Part shown: positions 1 through 5,930 of the stretch, piece by piece
How the letters are laid out: each line of letters begins with the position of its first letter
How positions within the stretch are numbered: position 1 is the first letter of the stretch
Assembly (NCBI GenBank): GCA_021298235.1
Contig: JAJTDX010000115.1
Coordinates: forward strand, 1-5,930
DNA: 5,930 nt
From: Cryomorphaceae bacterium
Lineage (GTDB): Bacteria > Bacteroidota > Bacteroidia > Flavobacteriales > Crocinitomicaceae
Direction: 5' to 3'
Notes under the pieces: generated by a model
Told to the model about the DNA's origin: nothing
What the model saw: only the letters and a program-made list of their open reading frames with translations
Database searches by the model: none
Translations under genes and position numbers: made by a program

Positions 1-630
1 TGCTACCAAGTGCTTGAACTTCTCACGTCTCGAATTGAAGAGGCGCACCTGTTCACCAACCAGACAGGCAACTATGAACCGCGATTCGACTCCCGTTACC
101 CGTGCTGCTGAGTCGATCCATTTCTTGTCTTTGGCAACTGCTTCCTTGAAGTGCTTCCATTCATAGATGTTCATCCACTCATAGACACTTAGACCGGTCG
201 TCTTGTTGTTTTTCTTGTTCATGTTCGAACGCATCTTCTGCACAGCGCGTCGGTATTTTCCATTTTTCATCAGTCGAAGATCCACCGCATCGAGCATCTG
301 CAGTGCCAGTTTTTCACTCTGTGTTTTGTTGTAGGCGATCAACACTTGTTGGGCATTCTGCGGATAGAATTCATTGAGCAGGATCACGCGGTTCATCATC
401 TCTAAACGGTGTTTCTGCATCGAAACGCTGTCCACCTTAAAGTTCTGATTGTACTTATCGTGCATATCCTGGAAATAGCGGTTGTTGGCATCGACCATGC
501 CCGCATCATTGGTCCAGTTAAGGCGCATTGCAACATAGGTTGCCACAAGAAAAAAACCGTAAATGGCAAAGCCATACAATAAAATGGTGTAAGGGATCCT
601 GAACCACTTACTTTTAAATATCTTCCGCAT
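1..630 (-). CDS. Membrane-anchored protein with possible lysozyme-like (transglycosylase-type) helical domain, 3' end missing
   Basis: An open frame runs from the ATG at 628-630 to the left edge without a stop, giving 210 visible residues; the C-terminus lies outside the window. The protein starts MRKIFKSKWFRIPYTILLYG. A short basic N-terminus precedes one hydrophobic segment at about residues 12-34 (a signal anchor), so the rest should lie outside the cytoplasm. Residues 40-170 are charged and mostly helical in character, rich in Lys, Asn, Met and Gln. Around residues 172-196 the pattern IDSAARVTGVESRFIVACLV then GEQVR resembles the start of lysozyme-like/SLT transglycosylase domains, where a 'GV(D/E)..l..a....E' helix carries the catalytic Glu (here it would be Glu193). 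This similarity is by eye and the decisive downstream motifs are cut off, so enzymatic function is only a suggestion. No Shine-Dalgarno sequence precedes the start. The gene is separated from the upstream membrane-protein gene by 209 bases and may have its own promoter. I am sure it is a gene and unsure of its function. Confidence 0.8.
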   Translation of the reverse strand, partial: MRKIFKSKWFRIPYTILLYGFAIYGFFLVATYVAMRLNWTNDAGMVDANNRYFQDMHDKYNQNFKVDSVSMQKHRLEMMNRVILLNEFYPQNAQQVLIAYNKTQSEKLALQMLDAVDLRLMKNGKYRRAVQKMRSNMNKKNNKTTGLSVYEWMNIYEWKHFKEAVAKDKKWIDSAARVTGVESRFIVACLVGEQVRLFNSRREKFKHLVA

Positions 631-660
631 CAAAAATTAAATGTCTGAGGAATTTTAACG

Positions 661-681
661 GAAACTTTTTCAGAAAGTTTC
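661..681. repeat. Perfect 8-bp hairpin upstream of the membrane-anchored protein gene
   Basis: GAAACTTT (661-668) and AAAGTTTC (674-681) form a perfect 8-bp inverted repeat around the 5-base loop TTCAG. It lies 31-51 bases upstream of the ATG at 630, where a promoter or 5' leader would be expected. No U-run follows it on the minus strand, so it does not look like an intrinsic terminator. It could be an operator-like palindrome or an mRNA leader hairpin. The role is inferred; the symmetry is seen directly. Confidence 0.4.
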
Positions 682-690
682 GGCATTTCT

Positions 691-703
691 CAATTCTCAA
701 TTG
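691..703. repeat. CAATT-N3-AATTG intergenic palindrome (copy 1)
   Basis: The sequence CAATTCTCAATTG is a 5-bp inverted repeat around three bases. It matches 11 of 13 positions of the element at 3723-3735 in the spacer between the two repeat-protein genes. Both copies are intergenic. I recall similar AT-rich 'CAATT...AATTG' strings being frequent in spacers of Bacteroidota genomes, but this needs a genome-wide count. Confidence 0.4.
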
Positions 704-839
704 GGAGGACAGATCAGAAAGTTGTTAGTAAAAACATACTTAACTCTTCAGATGGATTCGGTTAGAGGCTATTCTTACCAAAATTATCGAATTCACACTA
801 TTAAAACACCAATTCAGTAAACCGAATCACTAATCTTTT

Positions 840-1259
840 TCAAGAAAGGTGATTTGCCTGGTTAAGATAGAGAATCAAAAATAGGATTGCGGGTGCCAGA
901 TAGAAAAATTGCAGGATTCCAACAGGGATACCAATGATTGAAAAGAAACAAAAAATGGCGAATACGGTTGTCAATGCGATGTACAAAATGGATGAGATTA
1001 GGTAGACAACTAAGCCTGCTTTTTTGCGACTCAACATTAAGATTGCGCCAACAATCGAACCGATGCATGACATGAATTCTAAAAAATAAACCAGATTTAT
1101 AAACAGAATACCACTTTCGCTCCTTGTATCATTTGAATCGACCAAGATAAAATAGGTGATGAGTCCTTTCAGTAGAATGAAAACGCTTCCAATAAGTGTC
1201 AGAATACAAAGGACATTTAAGGAGGAGGAAGGTCGTTTTATTCCTTGTTGATCGATCAT
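840..1259 (-). CDS. Small four-helix integral membrane protein, function unknown
   Basis: This 139-residue protein starts at ATG 1257-1259 and ends with TGA at 840-842. The first 13 residues are polar and basic, followed by four hydrophobic segments at about residues 14-40, 50-77, 81-106 and 108-134, with a short basic loop (SRKKAG, about 77-82) between the second and third. The N-terminal pattern KRPSSSLNVLCILTLIGSVF resembles a family of short uncharacterised Bacteroidota membrane proteins that begin 'RP..L.vLCILtfIGSg'; that is from memory, not a search. There is no catalytic motif or cysteine pair to suggest an activity. It lies 154 bases downstream of the repeat-protein gene on the same strand, so read-through is possible but not shown. 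No ribosome binding site is recognisable, which is usual in this phylum. Antisense and alternative-frame ORFs over this region look like shadows. Confident as a gene; function unknown. Confidence 0.82.
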   Translation of the reverse strand: MIDQQGIKRPSSSLNVLCILTLIGSVFILLKGLITYFILVDSNDTRSESGILFINLVYFLEFMSCIGSIVGAILMLSRKKAGLVVYLISSILYIALTTVFAIFCFFSIIGIPVGILQFFYLAPAILFLILYLNQANHLS

Positions 1260-1413
1260 TTTTTAGCGCAAATGATGGTAAAAAATCTTTTGAATTCAGG
1301 TGAAAATACGAATTTCAGGCGAATAGTTGAAAAGTAGGGAGTTTGGTTGAATGCGATCAGGTAACGAGCATTTTTTTTCTGGCAGATTGATTATCTTCCA
1401 TACACGTTGACCA
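1260..1413. other. Intergenic spacer, no gene seen
   Basis: This AT-rich gap lies between the stop of the full-length MORN-variant protein and the start of the small membrane protein. It contains an eight-T run at 1371-1378 (A-run on the transcribed strand) and a short imperfect direct repeat (GAATTCAGGTGAA at 1292-1304, GAATTTCAGGCGAA at 1310-1323). No hairpin plus U-run is present in the minus-strand sense, so no intrinsic terminator is called. Confidence 0.5.
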
Positions 1414-3654
1414 TTAGTCCCAGCCAATGTCTATGTGCTGATCCTGTTCCATAGTCTTAAGCTCCTCCCAGGACTTTTGTCGGTTGTAGATCTCCACTGT
1501 GCCGTCATCATAAACGAGGAAAATGGGTGCCGTAGATTGAAAAACGTAACCTGATAATGAATAAGCATGCACACAGGGAGCATTGACTGCCGGGTTCAAC
1601 ATAAAAGATGGCGGTTGCATACGATGTCCCTTCATGCCATAGTCGATTTCCAGTTGACTATGCGGAGAATAACTGATCTGTCCATAAGTATACCAATAAC
1701 TGAATGTTCGGTAAACAAAGTTCATGGAGTAGATATTCTTGTTCTGATACGTCGCCACAAAGTAATTTCCTTGCAGTTTCCAGTCCCTTGGGAAATTCCA
1801 GCCCAGTGAGTCGAACACATGGATCAGGCGTTTGGTGTTTTCATGACTAAAATCGCCACTGGATAAATTTCCATGTTGTAAAACGGGAAGGGTAAAGGTG
1901 AATTCAGGGTGTTTACTTGGCACTGTTTCTAAGGGAAAATCGATAGCAAGATCGTGCTTTACCCATTCATCATGCAGCCATAATATGGATTGAGCAATGC
2001 TGTCCAATCGATCTTCGGTGATCATATCTGCCGATGTTTCGGAGAACAATTCCCGGATGAGGATTTCTCTGGCTATGCTGTAAAATGCTTGTTGCTCGTC
2101 TTCTTTGAGGTCTGAGAGTTTGCGTTTCGGTGGATGGATCGATTCTTTGGTTTCAAGTACCGGGCACCCATTGTTGTACTCAACAGAAAAAAGGATCGAG
2201 CCGTTCGGCGTGTATACCCTGCATACACCGTGTCTCAAACCGTATAGGTAGGTCATATCTTCCAACACATTTCCAAGGCTGTCAAACAATTGAAAGTTAC
2301 CACTCAGTTTACCATCAAGATAAAAGGCGGAACGTTGTTTTTTGCCATTTGGAAAGTAAAGCTCTTCAATGAGTTGATTGCTTTCGTATTCGCGATACTC
2401 TGATAGAATTCCGGAAGGGTAGTAGTTTAACGCAGTGATCTTTCCGTTACTGATCGCATTGTCATGGGTGCGCTCGTTTTTTAATACCCCATTCGGGTAC
2501 CATTCTTTGTATGAACTGATGTTGAACTGATTATCCTTCCTGTTTGTAGAGAGTATTTTGAGAGTGCCGTTCTCATAGTGTTCGATAACCAACGTATCGG
2601 CGCTTGCCGATTTATTGTAGCAGCGTTTTAAGATGCCATTGGGATACCATTCTTTTTTAATTCCCTTGTACCGCTGGTAATAACTCAGGTCTTCTTCCAA
2701 CATCGGTGTACCGTCGTCGTACCAGACTTTCTCTTTTCCGGTTCCGTACCTGTCGACCGCATACTCTTTTATAAGGATACCTTTGTCGTTCCAGAATTTT
2801 GAAGTACTGGATTGAAAAGGGTTACTGGCCGTAGAATCATAGATCTCGAGGTACCATTGCTTTCCATTTGGATGCCAACCTTTCCAGGTACCAACTGAAA
2901 CATCATTCTTGAAATATTTTTCTTCACTCAACTCCCCGGTATAATGATAATTCTGGAATTTTCCGTTGGCTTTTCCGTTGACATATTGACCCTTAATATG
3001 AAGTTTTCCGTTGTCATAGTATTGTGCAAAAGGCCCTGACCTTGAAACGTCACCACCATAATCGTTCACAATGAATGTGTGTGATACACGCGATAACAAT
3101 TTTCCATTGTCATGATACAATTCTTCGATACCGACCGGAACGCTTAAATATGTATAACCATCATCGTCGATTGTGTGAGGCGGGTAGTTCTTTTTACTGT
3201 GTTCCTCCAGTTCTGTTTCTTTTACCCAGCCATAGTGCTTTACAGACCGCAATTTCCCGTTCGGAAAAAACTCCATTGTCTTTTGACAGCGGCGTCCCGA
3301 ACGATTATAATAAAATATCCAATTTTGTTTGATTTGGCCATTTTCCTGATATTCGGTTAACTCAGAAATGATGGAATCTTTCGGATTCCCATCCAATTTG
3401 TAGCGAATACGTTTCTTCAGGTCGGCATAGTTCAGTTCTTCTTCGATGAGATGACCATCTTTGAAAATACGTTTTTCGTACAATTGACCGTTCATAGATT
3501 GTTCACATACCCCTTCCATTTTGGTCCGCATGTCTGACTGATAATATGTGCTGAATAGGTAATGTCCACCTTTTTTGTTGTAGTAATTGAAGGTGCAATT
3601 CTGCGAGAAAGCAAGGGAAGTAACCAATATAAAAAACAGCGTGAGATTTTTCAT
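1414..3654 (-). CDS. Secreted MORN-variant (YwqK-type) repeat protein with an unrecognised conserved C-terminal domain
   Basis: I place the start at ATG 3652-3654 because it gives a classic signal peptide, MKNLTLFFILVTSLAFSQ, and a 746-residue protein. Longer in-frame starts (ATG 3709-3711, TTG 3712-3714) would add about 20 polar residues in front of it. No lipobox is present (SQNC), so the product is probably exported and cleaved by signal peptidase I. Residues about 50-500 carry roughly 16 MORN-variant units (MORN_2/COG2849 type) with cores such as YYDNGKLHIKG (212-222), WYPNGILK (336-343), WYPNGVLKNE (385-394) and FDSLGNVLED (457-466). An insert PPHTIDDDGYTYLSVPVG (158-175) interrupts them. 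A helical linker follows (about 513-569), then a C-terminal domain (about 585-725) with FTFTLP, HVFDSLGW, YWYTYGQ, IDYG, PCV and FLVYDDGTVE. Six cysteines (20, 50, 123, 478, 497, 694) are shared with the neighbouring paralogue. Pipelines may name it 'YwqK antitoxin'; export and the absence of a toxin argue against that. Function unknown; a surface or periplasmic binding or structural role is only inference. Confidence 0.88.
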   Translation of the reverse strand: MKNLTLFFILVTSLAFSQNCTFNYYNKKGGHYLFSTYYQSDMRTKMEGVCEQSMNGQLYEKRIFKDGHLIEEELNYADLKKRIRYKLDGNPKDSIISELTEYQENGQIKQNWIFYYNRSGRRCQKTMEFFPNGKLRSVKHYGWVKETELEEHSKKNYPPHTIDDDGYTYLSVPVGIEELYHDNGKLLSRVSHTFIVNDYGGDVSRSGPFAQYYDNGKLHIKGQYVNGKANGKFQNYHYTGELSEEKYFKNDVSVGTWKGWHPNGKQWYLEIYDSTASNPFQSSTSKFWNDKGILIKEYAVDRYGTGKEKVWYDDGTPMLEEDLSYYQRYKGIKKEWYPNGILKRCYNKSASADTLVIEHYENGTLKILSTNRKDNQFNISSYKEWYPNGVLKNERTHDNAISNGKITALNYYPSGILSEYREYESNQLIEELYFPNGKKQRSAFYLDGKLSGNFQLFDSLGNVLEDMTYLYGLRHGVCRVYTPNGSILFSVEYNNGCPVLETKESIHPPKRKLSDLKEDEQQAFYSIAREILIRELFSETSADMITEDRLDSIAQSILWLHDEWVKHDLAIDFPLETVPSKHPEFTFTLPVLQHGNLSSGDFSHENTKRLIHVFDSLGWNFPRDWKLQGNYFVATYQNKNIYSMNFVYRTFSYWYTYGQISYSPHSQLEIDYGMKGHRMQPPSFMLNPAVNAPCVHAYSLSGYVFQSTAPIFLVYDDGTVEIYNRQKSWEELKTMEQDQHIDIGWD

Positions 3655-3748
3655 GTTGCTTGATACACTCTTAGTGCTATTTCGATCAATATGGGATTGC
3701 AAAAGATCCATCAATAAATTTACAATTTACAATTGATAATTGTCATGG
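3655..3748. other. Spacer between the two tandem repeat-protein genes
   Basis: These 94 bases separate the stop of the upstream paralogue from the chosen start of the downstream one, both on the minus strand. The gap is small enough for co-transcription. It holds two overlapping CAATT-N3-AATTG palindromes at 3723-3742. A TAAATTTA string at 3715-3722 matches 7 of 8 positions of the Bacteroidota -7 consensus TAnnTTTG (counting its two unspecified positions) but lacks a clear -33 partner, so separate initiation for the second gene is possible but unproven. Confidence 0.5.
3723..3742. repeat. Two overlapping CAATT-N3-AATTG palindromes (copies 2 and 3)
   Basis: CAATT-TAC-AATTG (3723-3735) and CAATT-GAT-AATTG (3730-3742) overlap by six bases. 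The second extends by one base pair on each side, giving ACAATTGATAATTGT (3729-3743). The element lies 7-26 bases beyond the stop codon of the upstream paralogue. It could form a weak AT-only hairpin, but a U-run terminator does not follow. It resembles the element at 691-703. Confidence 0.45.
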
Positions 3749-5930
3749 TCAATCCTTGTACATGTTTGGATGCCCAATAACAGGAATGTATTTCATGTCT
3801 TCCCACTTCATGTGACAATTACGAAACTCCACCGTGCCGTCGTCATACACCAGGAAGGAAGCGACTCCATTGGACGAATACCCGGGAACATTGAAACTTT
3901 GTACACACGGAGAACCCGACGGAGTGCCAAATTGAACCGACCGTTCTGCTTCGGTTCTCCATCGTAAACCGTAATCGATCACAGTTTGACCTATTGGTCC
4001 AAAATCAACTTGACCCCGTTGGTACCAGTATTGGAAAATGCGGTTTAAAAAATAATGATTGTAAATGTTTCCGTTGCTGAAGGTGGCTATTTGATCAGTC
4101 CCGGTTAATTTCCAGTCAGTAGGAAATACCCAGCCGAGTGAATCGAATACATGCAATAAAATCTGTGTATTGGGATGACTTAGATCGCCCGTACTCAAGG
4201 AACCGTATTCAGCTGCAGGAAGTACAAAGGTGAATTTTGGAGCAACGATATTTTCATTTTGAAAAGGAAACGGATCCTTTGGTAAATGAGAGTTCCATTC
4301 ATCGTACAAGTACAACAATTGCTGAGCGGTGGAATCGATCCGTTCCTTCGGGATCATTTCCGTTTTGCCATATGCGTTCAAGTTCATTATATGCAGTTGT
4401 ATGGCAGTTCGGATGATCATATCGGAAAGTTGATCATCAAGTTCCTTAATGTTTCTTTTTGGCAGGTTGACCGTTTTTTTCTGAGCATGATCCGGACAGC
4501 CGTTTAGATAATTCATCCGATGGATGACTTTACCCAAAGAATCAAATGTGGTACAGGTCCCGTTGCGAAGTCCATTTGTGTAAGAGGATTCTTCCCGTAA
4601 TTGCCCCAGGCTATCATAAAAAAGATAGTTGCCTTCTATTAAGTTATTAAGGTAATGGATCTCCCGTTTCTTCTGATCATTCCGGTAGTAAGACGTCTCC
4701 TGTATCGTCTTTCCATCATAGATCATCAAAGAACTTAGTTTCCCGTTCGGATAATATTCCCTTCGTTCACTTTTAGGCTCCTTAGCATTGCGTTGGGCGA
4801 TCACATGGATCTTCAGAATGCCACCCGGATACCATTCTTTTTCTTCATAAACGGAATTTGGATCCTCCATTTTGTTCACAGTCAGTTTGTATCGCGAACC
4901 ATTTTCAAAATTGATGATCAACACGGTGTCTGCTTTTGGCGATTTATCCTGATAACGGATCAGAAGCCCTTGTTGGGTCCAGTCCCAGCGTTCACCGTCA
5001 TAGCGTTGAAAATGGATGATATCCTCATGCATCATGGGTTTTCCGTCATCATAGCAGATCTTTTCATATCCTTTTCCGTCTCGGTCGATGATCCGTTCTT
5101 TCACGAGAACTCCATTCTCGTTCCACCACTTCAGAAACGAAGGATTGAAAGGATCCCTTGACAGCGAATCGTAGAACTCCAGGTACTTGGTTTTACCGTT
5201 CGAATACCAGCCTTTCCATGTTCCCACATGTATATCTCGATGGAAGTACTTCTCTTCGCTAATTTCTCCGGTCGGATAGTAATTGAGGAATTTGCCTTCT
5301 GCTTTTCCTTCCTTAAATTGACCTTTGACATGGAGTTGTCCATTGTCAAAATACTTCATCATCGGACCTTCCTTTGAAACTTCATCTGGGTAATTGGTGA
5401 TCACGAATCGGTGGTAATTGATCGATGCCAGTTTACCGTTGCTGTGATAAGCGATATCTTCACCAAAAGGAACACTCATGGATGTGTAGCCTTCTTCATC
5501 GATCGTGTGCGGCGGATTATTTGGTCGAAGGTACTGATCGATCTCCGAATCCTTCACCCAGGCTCTGTGTGTGATATAGTGCTCTTTTCCATTTACACCA
5601 TATTGGATCGTTTTCTGGCAACGTCGTTTCTCCTTGTTCTCATAGAAGATCCATTTTTCAGTTAGCGTTCCTTTTTCAGTATATATGATAAGAACAGATA
5701 TGATCGAATCTTTTGGGTTGCTATCAAGTTTGTATCGAACTCTCGGAATTAGGTCAACATGATTCAATTCTTCTTCAATGATTCTACCTTTGCTGAAAAC
5801 ACGTCTCTCATATAATTTCCCATTGATGAATGACTCACAAACGCCTTCGCGGCGCGTCATCATATCGCTCTCGTAATAGGTGCTGAACAAATAATGACCA
5901 CCTTTTTTGTTGTGGTAATTGAAGGTGCAA
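3749..5930 (-). CDS. MORN-variant (YwqK-type) repeat protein, tandem paralogue of the downstream gene, 5' end missing
   Basis: The frame is open from the right edge to the TGA at 3749-3751, giving 726 complete residues. The TTG at 5888-5890 is not a real start: the frame continues upstream as CTFNYHNKKGGHY, which matches the mature N-terminus of the downstream paralogue (CTFNYYNKKGGHY). The real start and signal peptide therefore lie about 20 codons beyond the window, and full length would be about 745 residues, equal to its neighbour. In visible numbering, MORN-variant units span about 30-480 (for example YFDNGQLHVKGQF, YYPTGEISEE, YYPNGKLSSL, FDSLGKVIHR). The insert PPHTIDEEGYTSMSVPFG lies at about 139-156, the helical linker at about 490-550, and the C-terminal domain at about 566-705 with FTFVLP, HVFDSLGW, DWKLTG, YWYQRGQ, IDYG, PCV and FLVYDDGTVE. 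The six cysteines shared with the neighbour are all present. The pair is clearly a tandem duplication, now well diverged. The likely location is periplasm or surface, by analogy with the paralogue's signal peptide. Function unknown; an antitoxin label would not be supported. Confidence 0.87.
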   Translation of the reverse strand, partial: CTFNYHNKKGGHYLFSTYYESDMMTRREGVCESFINGKLYERRVFSKGRIIEEELNHVDLIPRVRYKLDSNPKDSIISVLIIYTEKGTLTEKWIFYENKEKRRCQKTIQYGVNGKEHYITHRAWVKDSEIDQYLRPNNPPHTIDEEGYTSMSVPFGEDIAYHSNGKLASINYHRFVITNYPDEVSKEGPMMKYFDNGQLHVKGQFKEGKAEGKFLNYYPTGEISEEKYFHRDIHVGTWKGWYSNGKTKYLEFYDSLSRDPFNPSFLKWWNENGVLVKERIIDRDGKGYEKICYDDGKPMMHEDIIHFQRYDGERWDWTQQGLLIRYQDKSPKADTVLIINFENGSRYKLTVNKMEDPNSVYEEKEWYPGGILKIHVIAQRNAKEPKSERREYYPNGKLSSLMIYDGKTIQETSYYRNDQKKREIHYLNNLIEGNYLFYDSLGQLREESSYTNGLRNGTCTTFDSLGKVIHRMNYLNGCPDHAQKKTVNLPKRNIKELDDQLSDMIIRTAIQLHIMNLNAYGKTEMIPKERIDSTAQQLLYLYDEWNSHLPKDPFPFQNENIVAPKFTFVLPAAEYGSLSTGDLSHPNTQILLHVFDSLGWVFPTDWKLTGTDQIATFSNGNIYNHYFLNRIFQYWYQRGQVDFGPIGQTVIDYGLRWRTEAERSVQFGTPSGSPCVQSFNVPGYSSNGVASFLVYDDGTVEFRNCHMKWEDMKYIPVIGHPNMYKD

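Larger units (their letters stand above)
631..839. other. Intergenic spacer with short inverted repeats
   Basis: This AT-rich spacer lies between the end of the small membrane-protein gene and the start of the membrane-anchored protein gene, both on the minus strand. I see no ORF or RNA gene in it. It contains an 8-bp perfect hairpin at 661-681, a CAATT-N3-AATTG element at 691-703, and a widely spaced 9-bp inverted repeat (755-763 with 820-828). It probably holds the promoter of the downstream gene. A loose match to the Bacteroidota -7 element (TAnnTTTG) occurs on the minus strand (TATGTTTT, near 730-737), but no matching -33 element is found, so I do not call a promoter. Confidence 0.6.

Noticed and set aside
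1292..1323. Short imperfect direct repeat GAATTCAGGTGAA / GAATTTCAGGCGAA
   Set aside because: It has only two short AT-rich units with an indel; chance cannot be excluded and no function is suggested.
1371..1378. Eight-T run as an intrinsic terminator
   Set aside because: It is a T-run only on the plus strand, where no gene ends; there is no GC-rich hairpin next to it.
1567..1809. Plus-strand ORFs inside the repeat-protein genes (also 2130-2372, 3075-3332, 4286-4507, 4793-5161, 5411-5665)
   Set aside because: They are antisense shadows of two long, clearly coding minus-strand frames; their translations are low-complexity or His/Cys/Phe-rich without domain patterns, and they have no upstream signals.
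3655..3714. Longer N-terminus for the full-length repeat protein (TTG 3712-3714 or ATG 3709-3711)
   Set aside because: It would put about 20 polar residues in front of a good signal peptide; the ATG at 3652-3654 gives a normal export signal.
3715..3722. Possible -7 promoter element TAAATTTA before the downstream repeat-protein gene
   Set aside because: It is in AT-rich DNA, is self-palindromic, and has no TTTG-like -33 partner at about 19 bases; too weak to call.
5888..5890. TTG as start of the upstream repeat protein
   Set aside because: The frame continues upstream to the edge and encodes residues matching the mature N-terminus of the paralogue, so this is an internal Leu codon.
1414..5930. 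YwqJK-type toxin-antitoxin system
   Set aside because: The repeats are of the YwqK type, but the full-length protein is large and carries a signal peptide, its paralogue shares the mature N-terminus, and no toxin-like gene is adjacent.

Overview
This window most likely comes from a Bacteroidota chromosome, probably the Flavobacteriales or a related order. The evidence is moderate GC, AT-rich spacers, no recognisable Shine-Dalgarno sequence before any start, proteins rich in Lys/Asn/Tyr, and long secreted proteins built from MORN-variant (YwqK-type) repeats, which are common in that phylum. The assignment is inference; there is no rRNA or marker gene to confirm it.

All four genes lie on the minus strand, so they are read from right to left. 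In transcription order: (1) 5930-3749, a MORN-variant repeat protein whose 5' end (signal peptide) lies beyond the right edge; (2) 3654-1414, a full-length paralogue of it, with a signal peptide, about 16 MORN-variant repeats, a helical linker and a conserved C-terminal domain that I do not recognise; (3) 1259-840, a small four-helix membrane protein; (4) 630 to beyond position 1, a single-pass membrane-anchored protein with a large extracytoplasmic part, truncated by the left edge. Gene 4 keeps an open frame to the window boundary but has no stop inside it, so it is easily missed.

The main item is the tandem pair of repeat proteins. They are collinear over essentially their whole length, keep six cysteines, a non-repeat insert and the same C-terminal domain, and their 5' coding ends are far more alike in DNA than the rest. 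Database pipelines often label such proteins 'YwqK family antitoxin'. Nothing here supports a toxin-antitoxin role: both are exported, and no toxin gene is visible.

The spacers (631-839, 1260-1413, 3655-3748) hold no RNA gene that I can support. They do contain short inverted repeats, including a CAATT-N3-AATTG motif in two of the three. No mobile element, CRISPR array, tRNA or rRNA was seen. There is no convincing sign of a new multi-gene system; the novelty is limited to the paralogous secreted pair and its unnamed domain.
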